From the NCBI GenBank assembly GCA_018971675.1, contig JAGXAF010000007.1, positions 1 through 38,084 on the forward strand: a stretch of 38,084 bases of DNA, in the 5' to 3' direction. Source of the stretch: Bradyrhizobium sp. (GTDB taxonomy: Bacteria; Pseudomonadota; Alphaproteobacteria; Rhizobiales; Xanthobacteraceae). Of the stretch, positions 17,449 to 26,473 are shown in pieces. A program made the translations under genes and the position numbers. Every line of letters begins with the position of its first letter. Within the stretch, counting starts at the first letter, position 1. A model generated the notes under the pieces. It saw nothing but the letters and a program-made list of their open reading frames with translations. It ran no database searches and had not been told where the DNA came from.

Positions 17449-18435
17449 ATGCCGGATCAGACAATATTGGTTACAGGCGCCGCGGGTTTTATCGGCTTTC
17501 ATGTTGCGCGCCGGCTGCTGGCGGAGGGCCGCGAAATTGTCGGCCTGGACAGTCTGAATGCCTATTACGATCCGGCGCTGAAGCAGGCGCGGCTGGATAT
17601 TTTGCGCGCCGATCCGCGGTTCCGTTTCGTGCAAGGCGACCTGGCGGATCGCGTGGCAACGGCGGAATTGTTCGCCAAACATCGTTTTGGTGTGGTTGTG
17701 CACCTTGCCGCGCAAGCTGGCGTGCGGCATTCGATCGAGCAGCCCCAAGCCTACGTCGATGCCAATCTGGAAGGTTTTGGCAATGTACTGGAAGGGTGCC
17801 GGCACAATCAGTGCCGCCATCTTCTGTATGCGTCGTCATCCTCGGTCTATGGCGCCAATACCAAGGTGCCGTTTTCGGTCGACGACAAAACCGACCATCC
17901 CGTCAGCTTCTACGCCGCAACCAAGAAGGCCAACGAGATGATGGCTTATTCGTACAGCCATCTGTATCAGCTGCCGGTCACCGGCTTGCGGTTCTTTACC
18001 ATCTACGGGTCGTGGGGCCGACCCGACATGGCTGTTTTTCTGTTTACAAAATCCATTATCGAGGGCACGCCCATCAAGCTTTTTAACCATGGCAGGATGC
18101 GCCGTGACTTTACCCATATCGGTGATGCAAGCCGTATTGTATGGCGTCTAATCGATCACGTTCCCGTTGCCGGGCAGACACGGGGTGCGCCGGCCCGGAT
18201 CTACAATATCGGCAATCAGCACCCCGAAAACCTGATGGATGTGGTGGCGCTGCTGGAGAAGCAGTTGGGCCGCACCGCCGTAAAGGATATGCTGCCGATG
18301 CAGCCGGGTGATGTTCCGGAAACTTTCGCTGATGTCGGCGAACTCGTGCGCGACATCGGGCTGAAGCCCGAGACATTGATTGCGGACGGCATCGCCGAAT
18401 TTGTCGCGTGGTATCGCAGCTACTACAGGGTTTGA
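17449..18435 (+). CDS. UDP-glucuronate 4-epimerase-like NAD-dependent epimerase
   Basis: The 328-residue extended short-chain dehydrogenase has GAAGFIG (10-16), SSSS at 129-132 and YAATKK (Tyr155, Lys159). Segments such as GLDSLNAYYDPALKQARL, AAQAGVRHSIEQPQAYVDANL and GLRFFTIYGSWGRPDMA are characteristic of enzymes that make UDP-galacturonate from UDP-glucuronate, including rhizobial LpsL/LspL. Galacturonate is a common constituent of rhizobial LPS and exopolysaccharide. Start 17449 has GGAG about 5 bases upstream and sits right before the Rossmann fold. manC follows after 6 bases, so both are likely one operon. Assignment to this subfamily is strong; exact specificity is inferred. Confidence 0.9.
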   Translation: MPDQTILVTGAAGFIGFHVARRLLAEGREIVGLDSLNAYYDPALKQARLDILRADPRFRFVQGDLADRVATAELFAKHRFGVVVHLAAQAGVRHSIEQPQAYVDANLEGFGNVLEGCRHNQCRHLLYASSSSVYGANTKVPFSVDDKTDHPVSFYAATKKANEMMAYSYSHLYQLPVTGLRFFTIYGSWGRPDMAVFLFTKSIIEGTPIKLFNHGRMRRDFTHIGDASRIVWRLIDHVPVAGQTRGAPARIYNIGNQHPENLMDVVALLEKQLGRTAVKDMLPMQPGDVPETFADVGELVRDIGLKPETLIADGIAEFVAWYRSYYRV

Positions 18436-18441
18436 GAGCCG

Positions 18442-19854
18442 ATGGACCGACGAATTGTTCCATTGATCATGTGCGGCGGCGCCGGAACCCGGTTGTGGCC
18501 CGCCTCGCGGGAGGTCCGTCCGAAGCAATTCTTGCCGTTGTTCGGCGCGCGCTCGACCTTCCAGGATACGGTTCTTCGGGTATCGGACAGGGCGCTGTTC
18601 GGGCGTCCGATCGTTATCACCAATATGGCGTATCGGTTCATGGTGCTGGAGCAACTGGCGGAGATCGGGCTCGAGGCCGATATCCTGCTTGAGCCGGCGC
18701 GGCGGGATTCCGGACCGGCGATTGCCGCGGGCGCGATATATGCGGAACTGCACGATGCCGAGGCGATCGTTCTGGCGCTGGCTGCCGATCACGTGATCCA
18801 GGACGCCGCGCCCTTCATCGCCGCCTGCCGGCAGGGGCTGACCGCGGCAATCGGCGGACGCATCGTGACCTTCGGCGTTCAGCCCGAGCGTGCGGCGACC
18901 GAATATGGCTACATCAGCCCGGGCGAGGTAATCGCGGGCGAGGTTCGCGCCGTCGCCGAGTTTGTCGAGAAACCAGATCCGGCGACTGCGGCCGGCTATA
19001 TCAGCGCGGGCTATCTCTGGAACAGCGGCAACTTCATGTTCCGCGCCTCGGTGCTGCTCGACGAATACCGCAACGTCGATGCCGAGAGCGTTGCGGTGGT
19101 CCGCGAAGCCGTGGTCAAGGCCGGATGCGATCTCGGCTTCGTGACGCTCGATCCGCAGTCGTTCGAAAAGGCGCTGGCGATCTCGATCGATTACGCCGTC
19201 ATGGAAAAGACCTCACGCGCCTCGGTGGTGCCCGTCTCCTGCGGCTGGTCCGATGTCGGCTCCTGGCATGCGGTGTGGGAACTTTCCGACAAGGATGAGC
19301 ATGGCAACGCGGCGCAAGGCGCAGCGGTGTTCGAGAGTTCGCGCAATTGCAACGTCTCGACCGACAAGGCGCTGGTTGCGTTGCAAGGGGTCGAAGATCT
19401 CGTTGTGGTGGCCACCGAGGATGCGGTGCTGGTGTCGCGACAGAAGGATGCCAACGGATTGAAGCGGCTGGTCGCCAAGGTGAAGACGGTGGCACCCGAA
19501 GTGACCCAGAACCACCTGAAGGTGCATCGTCCCTGGGGCTTCTACCAGTCGGTCGCCAGTGGCGACCGCCACCAGGTCAAGCGCATTACCGTGAAGGCTG
19601 GCGAGCGGCTGTCATTGCAGAAGCATCATCACCGGTCCGAACACTGGATCGTGGTGCGCGGCACCGCGCGGGTCACGGTAGACGACCTCGTCAAGATCGT
19701 GCACGAAAACGAATCGATCTACATCCCGATCGGCGCCGTTCATCGGCTGGAAAATCCCGGCAAGATCCTGCTGGAACTGATCGAGGTCCAGACCGGTAGC
19801 TATCTGGGTGAAGACGACATCATCCGCATCGAGGACGACTACGAGCGCTCCTGA
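18442..19854 (+). CDS. manC: Mannose-1-phosphate guanylyltransferase / mannose-6-phosphate isomerase
   Basis: This bifunctional cytosolic enzyme of 470 residues makes GDP-mannose. The N-terminal pyrophosphorylase domain has MCGGAGTRLWPASR and RPKQF (about 10-30) and FVEKP near residue 173. The C-terminal cupin domain, from about 350, has the type II phosphomannose isomerase motif QKHHHRSEHW (393-402). The length is typical of ManC/CpsB. It lies 6 bases after the UDP-glucuronate epimerase gene. GDP-mannose would serve mannosyl transfer by the LpcC-like enzyme or synthesis of GDP-deoxyhexoses made elsewhere. Confidence 0.95.
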   Translation: MDRRIVPLIMCGGAGTRLWPASREVRPKQFLPLFGARSTFQDTVLRVSDRALFGRPIVITNMAYRFMVLEQLAEIGLEADILLEPARRDSGPAIAAGAIYAELHDAEAIVLALAADHVIQDAAPFIAACRQGLTAAIGGRIVTFGVQPERAATEYGYISPGEVIAGEVRAVAEFVEKPDPATAAGYISAGYLWNSGNFMFRASVLLDEYRNVDAESVAVVREAVVKAGCDLGFVTLDPQSFEKALAISIDYAVMEKTSRASVVPVSCGWSDVGSWHAVWELSDKDEHGNAAQGAAVFESSRNCNVSTDKALVALQGVEDLVVVATEDAVLVSRQKDANGLKRLVAKVKTVAPEVTQNHLKVHRPWGFYQSVASGDRHQVKRITVKAGERLSLQKHHHRSEHWIVVRGTARVTVDDLVKIVHENESIYIPIGAVHRLENPGKILLELIEVQTGSYLGEDDIIRIEDDYERS

Positions 19855-20066
19855 GCGGCAGAAGCTGACAGATTTGGCCGGATCGAAAACGGTTTGCAAT
19901 TCGGTCCTGAGCTTTTCCACCGGAAAATCATTGTAATTCTTTGAACCAAAACGTGTTCCGGATGTGATCTGGGCGTTCGCTACATCTGTGACGGTATGCT
20001 AGGACAACCACTGGGGAGTTCGCGAAAGAGAGAATCGCGACTGGAGAAATGACCGAGGTTCACGTG
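19855..20066 (+). promoter_or_regulatory. Relatively AT-rich leader between manC and the GnnA-like gene
   Basis: About 210 bases without a gene. The stretch at roughly 19910-19965 is clearly richer in A and T than its surroundings and could hold the promoter of the gnnA-gnnB-like pair. GAGGT at 20055-20059 is a good ribosome binding site for ATG 20067. No clear terminator hairpin for manC was recognised. Confidence 0.35.
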
Positions 20067-21083
20067 ATGAATCCTAAAGCAGTTGTATTGAACGGGAAGG
20101 GCGATGCAAATCGTTCGCTGCGCGTCGGCGTCATCGGCGCAGGCGTCATGGGCAGTAATCACGCCCGCGTGCTGGCAGGCTTGCCGGCCACCACGCTGGT
20201 TGGCGTCGTCGATCCGCTGCCGGCCCATCGCACGCGCGTCGCCGAACTGACGGGCTGCCGTGCGTTCGAAACCGTCGATGACTTGATCGCGGCAGGCGTC
20301 GACGCCGTGACGATCGCGGCGCCAACGCATCTGCATCACCAGATTGCGCTGGCCGCCATCGCGCGCAGGATTCATGTGCTGGTGGAAAAGCCGATCGCCT
20401 CTTCGGTCGAAGAGGGCGAGGCCATCGTCACGGCGGCCCGGCGCGCCGGCGTCACACTGATGGTCGGGCATGTCGAGCGATTCAACCCTGCGGTCGCCGC
20501 GATCAAGCAGGCGATATCGGGCGAGGACATTCTTTCGATCGCGATTACCCGCGTCGGCCCGTTCCCGCCACGGATGTCGAATGTCGGTGTTGTCATCGAT
20601 CTCGCCGTGCACGACATCGATCTGATTCGCTGGTTCACCGGATCCGACATCGTCGAGGTGCAGCCGCAACTCTCCAGTGCGGTCGCCGAGCGCGAGGACA
20701 TCGCGTTGTTGCAGTTCCGCACCGCATCGGGAGTGCTCGCGCATATCAACACCAACTGGCTAACCCCGTTCAAGGCGCGCAACGTCACGGTCGCGACCCG
20801 GGACAAGTATGTCACGGGCGATCTTCTCACCCGCCAGGTCACCGAATGCTTCGGCTTCAAGCCGGACGGCAGCTACTCGATGCGGCATCTGCCGGTCGGA
20901 CATGACGAGCCGTTGCGCGCCGAGTTGATCGCGTTTCTCGCCGCGGTCCGGGCCGACGGTGTACCGGCGGTAACCGGCGACCAAGGCGTCGCCAGCCTCG
21001 AAATCGCGATTCGCTGCCTGGAAACCCGGGAAAGGCCCGCCGTGGCGACTTCCCGCATGGGACCGCGCCGCCTCGCCGGCTGA
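20067..21083 (+). CDS. gnnA: Gfo/Idh/MocA oxidoreductase, GnnA-like UDP-N-acetylglucosamine 3-dehydrogenase
   Basis: The 338-residue NAD(P)-dependent sugar dehydrogenase has GAGVMG in the N-terminal Rossmann fold (24-29), the catalytic EKP motif with Lys108, and HDIDLIRW starting at His182. The next gene is a PLP sugar aminotransferase. An oxidase-aminotransferase pair of this kind (GnnA/GnnB) converts UDP-GlcNAc to its 3-amino derivative, the precursor of the GlcN3N backbone of lipid A reported for Bradyrhizobium and Rhodopseudomonas. ATG 20067 is preferred because GAGGT lies 7 bases upstream; ATG 20049 would add 6 residues but its GGAG is too close. An alternative is a WbpB-like step on UDP-GlcNAc uronate. 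The family is certain; the specific role rests on the neighbour. Confidence 0.82.
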   Translation: MNPKAVVLNGKGDANRSLRVGVIGAGVMGSNHARVLAGLPATTLVGVVDPLPAHRTRVAELTGCRAFETVDDLIAAGVDAVTIAAPTHLHHQIALAAIARRIHVLVEKPIASSVEEGEAIVTAARRAGVTLMVGHVERFNPAVAAIKQAISGEDILSIAITRVGPFPPRMSNVGVVIDLAVHDIDLIRWFTGSDIVEVQPQLSSAVAEREDIALLQFRTASGVLAHINTNWLTPFKARNVTVATRDKYVTGDLLTRQVTECFGFKPDGSYSMRHLPVGHDEPLRAELIAFLAAVRADGVPAVTGDQGVASLEIAIRCLETRERPAVATSRMGPRRLAG

Positions 21084-21113
21084 TCCGTTCTCGTACCTTT
21101 TGTCGAAGCTTCC

Positions 21114-22265
21114 ATGAACCTGCATATGCCTCCAGAGCCCGTGCCCTTCATCGACGTCGGAGCGCAGCGCCGCAGGCTGGGCAAATCGATCGACGAGGCG
21201 GTGGCCCGTGTGCTCGCCCACTGCCAGTTCATCAACGGCCCCGAAGTGACTGACCTCGAGGCGAGGCTGGCCGAGTTCTCCGGCGCGAAATACGTGGTCA
21301 GTTGCGCCAGCGGGACCGACGCGCTGCTGATGGTGCTGATGGCGAAGGGCGTCGGCCGCGGTGACGCGGTGATCTGTCCGTCCTTTACGTTTTGCGCGAC
21401 CGGCGAGGCGGTGGCGCTGACCGGTGCGACACCCGTGTTCGTCGACGTCGATGAGGCGACCTTCAACATGGATGTCGCTTCGCTCAGCCGTGGCATCGCG
21501 GCGGCAAGGAAACAGGGCCTCGAGCCCAAGGTCGTGATTCCGGTTGACCTGTTCGGGCAGAGCGCTGACCATGATGCCATCGGCGCGGTCGCGGAAGCCG
21601 AAGGTCTGTTTATTCTCGATGACGCGGCACAGGGCTTTGGCGCGAGCTACAAGGGCCGTCGGCTCGGCACTTGCGGCCACGCAACCGCGACAAGCTTTTT
21701 TCCGGCCAAACCGCTCGGCTGCTTTGGTGATGGTGGGGCGATCTTCACCGATGACGCCGAGCTTGCGGCGACGTTGCGCAGTATCCGGGTCCATGGCCAG
21801 GGTACGGACAAATACGACAATGTCCGTCTCGGCCTCACCGGGCGGCTCGATACCATGCAGGCCGCGATCCTGATCGAGAAGCTGAAGATCTTCGATGACG
21901 AGATCGCCGCCCGCAACAGGGCCGCGGAGCGCTATGCGCGGGGCCTCGGCAATGTCGTGACCGTGCCGCATCTTGCTGGGAATTGCAGTTCGGTCTGGGC
22001 CCAGTACACCATTCGGCTGCCCGGCGGCTGCGATCGCGAGGTTTTTGCCGCGATGCTGAAGGCGCAGGGTATTCCGACCGCGATCTACTATGTGAAATCG
22101 ATGCATCAGCAGACCGCCTACCGGGATTATCCCGTCGCCGATGGCGGTTTGCCGGTCAGTGAAAAACTGTCCGGCGACGTCATCAGCCTGCCGATGCATG
22201 CCTATCTCGACGAGCCGACCCAGGATCGAATCATCGGGGCTGTGCGTGGCGCGCTTTCTTCCTGA
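21114..22265 (+). CDS. gnnB: DegT/DnrJ/EryC1/StrS aminotransferase, GnnB-like
   Basis: This is a 383-residue cytosolic PLP-dependent sugar aminotransferase. It opens with PFIDVGAQRRRLGKSID, has SCASGTDALLMVLMA, the cofactor-facing ILDDAAQGFGA, and the Schiff-base lysine in SFFPAKPLGC (Lys199). It would transfer an amino group, typically from glutamate, to the 3-keto sugar made by the preceding enzyme, giving the UDP-3-amino sugar for GlcN3N-type lipid A. It lies 30 bases behind gnnA, consistent with an operon. Other 3- or 4-aminosugar products are possible within the family. ATG 21126 is an alternative start. Confidence 0.84.
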   Translation: MNLHMPPEPVPFIDVGAQRRRLGKSIDEAVARVLAHCQFINGPEVTDLEARLAEFSGAKYVVSCASGTDALLMVLMAKGVGRGDAVICPSFTFCATGEAVALTGATPVFVDVDEATFNMDVASLSRGIAAARKQGLEPKVVIPVDLFGQSADHDAIGAVAEAEGLFILDDAAQGFGASYKGRRLGTCGHATATSFFPAKPLGCFGDGGAIFTDDAELAATLRSIRVHGQGTDKYDNVRLGLTGRLDTMQAAILIEKLKIFDDEIAARNRAAERYARGLGNVVTVPHLAGNCSSVWAQYTIRLPGGCDREVFAAMLKAQGIPTAIYYVKSMHQQTAYRDYPVADGGLPVSEKLSGDVISLPMHAYLDEPTQDRIIGAVRGALSS

Positions 22266-22308
22266 TTTCGCCGTTTTGAAGGGCGGCCGCTTGCTGTAGA
22301 AGCGGCCC

Positions 22309-23838
22309 ATGCTCGGTCGCATCTTCACCGTCGGCGGCTATACGCTCCTTTCGCGGCTGACCGGCTTTGCGAGTTCAATCATGCTCGCGGCGATCCTGGG
22401 CGCCGGGCCGATGGCGGACGCGTTTTTCGTGGCGCTGCGGCTGCCGAACAGTTTTCGCGCGATCTTCGCCGAAGGCGCTTTCAACACCGCGTTCATTCCG
22501 GCCTATGCCCATGTCCAGGGCAAGGGGGGCGCCGATGCGGCCCGGCTGTTCGGTGATCGCATCTTCACGTTGTTGTTCCTGTCGCAAGTGGTGCTGTTGA
22601 TCGTGGTGTGGCTGTTCATGCCGCAGGCGCTCAGCATCCTCGCTCCGGGCTTTACCGACGATCCGGAGCAGCGCCGGCTCGCGATCGAACTGACCCGGAT
22701 CACCTTTCCCTATCTGCTGCTGATTACGCTGGTGACGCTCTATGGCGGCATCCTCAACGTGATGCACCGCTTCGCCAGCGCGGCGGCGGCGTCCATCCTG
22801 CTCAACATTTCGTTGATGGCGGCGCTGGCGCTCGCGGCGTTTTTTCCGAGCGCCGGCCACGCCGCGGCGTGGGGCGTGCTGGTATCCGGCTTCCTGCAAT
22901 ATTTTCTGCTCGCGGGCGATCTCGCGCGGCATGGCGGCCTGCCGCGATTTGCCCCGCTCAGGTTCGACGAGGATGTGCGCGCGTTCTTCCGTGCCATCGG
23001 GCCCGCGACGCTCGGTTCGATGGGGACGCAGGTCGCGGTGTTCGCCGACACCATCATCGCAACCTTTCTCGCCGCAGGCGCGTTGTCGGCGCTCTATTAC
23101 GCCGAGCGGCTTTATCAATTGCCGATCGGCGTGGTCGGCATTGCGATCGGCACGGTGCTGCTGCCGGAAATGTCACGGCGGATCACAGCCGGCGACGACG
23201 TCGGCGCGATGGCCTCGCAGCGCCGCGCCTTCGAATTCACTCTGTTGGCCGCCGTGCCGTTCGTCGCCGCGTTCCTCACCGTGCCGGTTGCCGTGATGCG
23301 CGCGATATTCATGCGCGGTGCGTTCACCGACGCGGACGCGGTGGCCGCCGGCGCCACGCTGGCGGCCTATGCGGCAGGCCTCATTCCGTTCGTGATGATC
23401 CGCAGCGCGGTCGCGGCGTTCTATGCCCGCAAGGACACCGCGACACCGGTAAAGGCGTCGCTGACAGGCCTCGCCGTCAATCTGGCGCTGAAAGTCGTGC
23501 TGATGGGATCGCTGGCCCAGGTAGGTCTTGCGCTTGCGACAGCGACCGGCGCCTGGATCAATCTTTTGCTGGTGCTCGGTTTCGCGGTACGGGCCGGCTA
23601 TCTCGAGTTCGACAGGTCGCTGGCGCAATCATTGGCAAAATTTGTCGCCTGCGGCGTCGTGCTGGCCGCGGCGTTGTGGTTTGCTGCGAAAATCGCCGGC
23701 ATCTATCTGGCGCACATGCCCGCGTTTCGCGATGAGGCCATACTTCTGGTGCTGGTCGGTGTCGGCGCGATCGTCTATGGCGCCTCGATCCTGCTGCTGT
23801 TCGGCAGGGGCTGGCTGCGATCGCTGGTACGAAGCTAA
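22309..23838 (+). CDS. murJ: Lipid II flippase MurJ (MviN family)
   Basis: This is a polytopic inner-membrane protein of 509 residues with about 14 helices that moves lipid II across the membrane for peptidoglycan synthesis. The start, GRIFTVGGYTLLSRLTGFASSIMLA, and the stretch GAGPMADAFFVALRLPNSFRAIFAEGAFNTAFIP are classic for MurJ, as are GVVGIAIGTVLLPEMSRR and YAAGLIPFVMIRSAVAAFYAR. The length is typical. It begins 43 bases after gnnB on the same strand and may share its transcript, linking lipid A sugar supply with cell wall assembly. Confidence 0.96.
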   Translation: MLGRIFTVGGYTLLSRLTGFASSIMLAAILGAGPMADAFFVALRLPNSFRAIFAEGAFNTAFIPAYAHVQGKGGADAARLFGDRIFTLLFLSQVVLLIVVWLFMPQALSILAPGFTDDPEQRRLAIELTRITFPYLLLITLVTLYGGILNVMHRFASAAAASILLNISLMAALALAAFFPSAGHAAAWGVLVSGFLQYFLLAGDLARHGGLPRFAPLRFDEDVRAFFRAIGPATLGSMGTQVAVFADTIIATFLAAGALSALYYAERLYQLPIGVVGIAIGTVLLPEMSRRITAGDDVGAMASQRRAFEFTLLAAVPFVAAFLTVPVAVMRAIFMRGAFTDADAVAAGATLAAYAAGLIPFVMIRSAVAAFYARKDTATPVKASLTGLAVNLALKVVLMGSLAQVGLALATATGAWINLLLVLGFAVRAGYLEFDRSLAQSLAKFVACGVVLAAALWFAAKIAGIYLAHMPAFRDEAILLVLVGVGAIVYGASILLLFGRGWLRSLVRS

Positions 23839-23904
23839 ACCCTTTGCGCTGCCGCGCGATCCGCTGCAATATATCCACCAACCGCGACTGCAATTGGAGA
23901 GACG

Positions 23905-26214
23905 ATGGCTGCTCCCGTTAAATTCGGCGTCGGTCAAAGCGTGCTGCGCAAGGAAGACGACAAGCTCATTCGCGGCAAGGGCAACTACACCGATGACCAT
24001 GCACCGCAGGCTTCGATGCACGCGCTGGTGCTGCGTTCGCCGCACGCGCATGCGACCTTCACCATCGATGCGGGCCGCGCCCGCGGCTTGCCCGGTGTCG
24101 GCGTGATCCTGACCGCTGCCGATGTCGGCGATCTCGGCGGTCTTCCCTGTCTGTTCAATTTCCCGGTTGATCCGTTCAGCGGTCCACCCTATCCGATCCT
24201 GGCCGAGGGTGAGGCGCGGCATGTCGGTGACGCCGTCGCCTTCGTGGTGGCGGACACCATCGACCATGCCCGGGATGCGATGGAGGCGATCGACGTCAAC
24301 TGGACGCCGCTACCTGCCGTGGTTGGCGTCGCCAACGCGGTCAAACCCGGCGCGCCGCAGGTCTGGCCCGATCACGCCGGCAACGTGCTGTTCGATGTGC
24401 CGATCGGCGACAGGAAGGCGACCGACGCGGCCTTCGCCGGGGCGCATGCGGTGGCGGAAATCTCGGTGGTCAATCCACGCGCCGTCGCCAATTTCATGGA
24501 AACCCGCGCCGCGGTCGCCGAATACGATTCCAGGCGCGACCATCTGACCTTGACGGTCGGCAGTCAGGGCAGCCACCGGCTGCGCGAGATCCTGTGCCGG
24601 AACGTTCTGAGGATTCCGCTCGAAAAAATGCGGGTGATTTGCCCCGATGTTGGCGGCGGCTTCGGCACCAAGCTGTTTCCCTATCGCGAATACGCGCTGA
24701 TCGCGATCGCCGCGCGAAAACTTGGCAAGACGGTGAAGTGGACCGCCGATCGCGCCGATCATTTCATGGGCGATGCCCAAGGCCGCGATAATGTCACCAC
24801 GGCGCGGATGGCGCTGGCCGAGGACGGCAAGTTCCTGGGCATGGATGTCAACCTGATGAGCGACATGGGCGCGTATCTGTCGACGTTCGGTCCCTACATC
24901 CCGTATGGCGGCGCCGGCATGCTGCCCGGTCTCTACGACATCGCAGCGTTCCACTGTCGGGTGCGCGCCGTTTTCACCAACACCGTGCCGGTCGATGCCT
25001 ATCGCGGCGCCGGCCGCCCGGAAGCCGCCTATGTGGTCGAGCGCCTGGTCGATGCCTGCGCGCGCAAGCTCGGCATGACGCCGGACGCGATCCGGCGCCG
25101 GAATTTCATCGCGCCGAAAGCAATGCCGTACAAGACCGCGACCGGCAAGGTCTACGATTCCGGCGACTTCACCGCCCATATGAAACGCGCGATGGAGATC
25201 GCCGACTGGAAGGAGTTTCCCAGACGCGCCAAGGCGGCCAAAAAGCAGGGCCTGGTGCGCGGCATTGGGTTGGCGACCTATGTCGAGGTCTGCGGCACCA
25301 TGGGCGAGGAAACCGCCAATGTCAGGCTCGATCCAAATGGCGACGTGACGGTGCTGATCGGCACGCAGTCGAGCGGGCAGGGGCACCAGACAGCATACGC
25401 CCAGCTTGTCGCCGAGCAGTTCGGCCTCGCGCCCGAGCGCGTCCATATCTTCCAGGGCGATACCGATATGATCGCGAGCGGGCTCGGCACCGGCGGCTCG
25501 GCGTCGATTCCCTCCGGCGGCGTCAGTGTCGAGCGCGCAACCCGCGCGCTGGGCGGGAATTTGCGCGAGATCGCCGCCGAGGCACTGGAGACCAGCGCCG
25601 GCGATCTCGAGATTTCCGACGGTATGGTCCGTGTCGCCGGTACCGATCGAGCGATCAGCTTTGCGGATTTGGCCAGGCGGCCGGGCGTCGATTCGTCAAG
25701 GCTGGGCGCCAGCGCAACCTTTTCCAGCGCCGACGGTACCTTTCCCAACGGCACCCATATCGCCGAGGTCGAGATCGATCCGGCCACCGGTATCGTCAAG
25801 ATCGTCAATTACGTCATCGTCGACGATTTCGGGTTCACGCTGAATCCGCTGCTATTGGCCGGCCAGATCCACGGCGGCGTCATGCAGGGGATCGGCCAGG
25901 CCTTGATGGAGCGGGCGGTCTATGATCCCGGGGATGGTCAGCTTGTCACCGGCACGCTCATGGATTACGCGCTGCCGCGCGCGGTCGATGGCCTATCCTT
26001 TGTCTTCGAGACCCGTAACGTGCCCTGCAAGACCAATCCCCTGGGCATCAAGGGCGCAGGCGAGGCCGGCGCGATCGGCTCCTGTCCGGCCGTCGTCAAT
26101 GCCATCATTGAGGGGCTGTGGCGCGAGTACAGGATCGATCACATCGATATGCCCGCGACCGCGGAACGGGTCTGGATCGCGATCCGCGAACACCAGCGCC
26201 GGCATAGCCTTTAG
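23905..26214 (+). CDS. Molybdopterin-binding subunit of a xanthine dehydrogenase family enzyme (form II CoxL-like)
   Basis: This is the large catalytic subunit of a molybdenum hydroxylase, 769 residues. It starts with the usual VGQSVLRKEDDKLIRGKGNYTDD. AYRGAGR at 365-371 is the form II signature; the true CO dehydrogenase form I signature AYxCSFR is absent, so CO oxidation is not indicated. Gly-Ala-Gly-Glu-Ala near residue 720 holds the conserved catalytic Glu720. The expected iron-sulfur and FAD subunits are not adjacent, so partners must lie elsewhere. GGAG stands about 5 bases before the start. Its stop codon TAG is the first triplet of a repeat element. The substrate is unknown; aldehydes or aromatic heterocycles are typical for the family. 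Confidence 0.9.
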   Translation: MAAPVKFGVGQSVLRKEDDKLIRGKGNYTDDHAPQASMHALVLRSPHAHATFTIDAGRARGLPGVGVILTAADVGDLGGLPCLFNFPVDPFSGPPYPILAEGEARHVGDAVAFVVADTIDHARDAMEAIDVNWTPLPAVVGVANAVKPGAPQVWPDHAGNVLFDVPIGDRKATDAAFAGAHAVAEISVVNPRAVANFMETRAAVAEYDSRRDHLTLTVGSQGSHRLREILCRNVLRIPLEKMRVICPDVGGGFGTKLFPYREYALIAIAARKLGKTVKWTADRADHFMGDAQGRDNVTTARMALAEDGKFLGMDVNLMSDMGAYLSTFGPYIPYGGAGMLPGLYDIAAFHCRVRAVFTNTVPVDAYRGAGRPEAAYVVERLVDACARKLGMTPDAIRRRNFIAPKAMPYKTATGKVYDSGDFTAHMKRAMEIADWKEFPRRAKAAKKQGLVRGIGLATYVEVCGTMGEETANVRLDPNGDVTVLIGTQSSGQGHQTAYAQLVAEQFGLAPERVHIFQGDTDMIASGLGTGGSASIPSGGVSVERATRALGGNLREIAAEALETSAGDLEISDGMVRVAGTDRAISFADLARRPGVDSSRLGASATFSSADGTFPNGTHIAEVEIDPATGIVKIVNYVIVDDFGFTLNPLLLAGQIHGGVMQGIGQALMERAVYDPGDGQLVTGTLMDYALPRAVDGLSFVFETRNVPCKTNPLGIKGAGEAGAIGSCPAVVNAIIEGLWREYRIDHIDMPATAERVWIAIREHQRRHSL

Positions 26215-26473
26215 AGCGTTTTCGAGCGAAGCATGCCGGCTCCCGTCGGCGGATGCGGCCTGCGCTTTCGCCGAAACGGATCGCTGGTCTGAAACGGATA
26301 TGGTCGGCACTACGCTTGGCGGCGCGCTTGTACAATCGATGCGCCATCGCGTTCTTGAGCAAAATGGCGTTCTTGAGCGAAGCCGGATGCGCAGTTAAAG
26401 AAAACACGCCGGGAAAAAAACCGGAAGAAAAAACCGGAAGCCGTCCAGGTTCAATCCGAACCGAGGGCTCTAG
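26212..26473. repeat. Interspersed repeat (TAGAGCGTTTTCGAGCG family), composite copy A
   Basis: The element begins TAGAGCGTTTTCGAGCGAAG at 26212 and ends with GGGCTCTAG at 26465-26473, so its tips are inverted repeats (TAGAGC/GCTCTA). Inside, GCGTTCTTGAGC occurs at 26349-26360 and 26367-26378; both look like degenerate copies of the left-end motif, suggesting nested insertion or duplication. The left TAG is the stop codon of the CoxL-like gene and the right CTA is the stop codon of the convergent Lrp-like gene. Other copies lie at 27668-27788, 29841-29920 and 36448-36496. No other feature was seen in this gap. Confidence 0.75.

Noticed and set aside
20760..22328. 522-residue open frame on the minus strand
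   Set aside because: Antisense to the GnnA/GnnB-like genes, with shadow-type composition and no recognisable motif.
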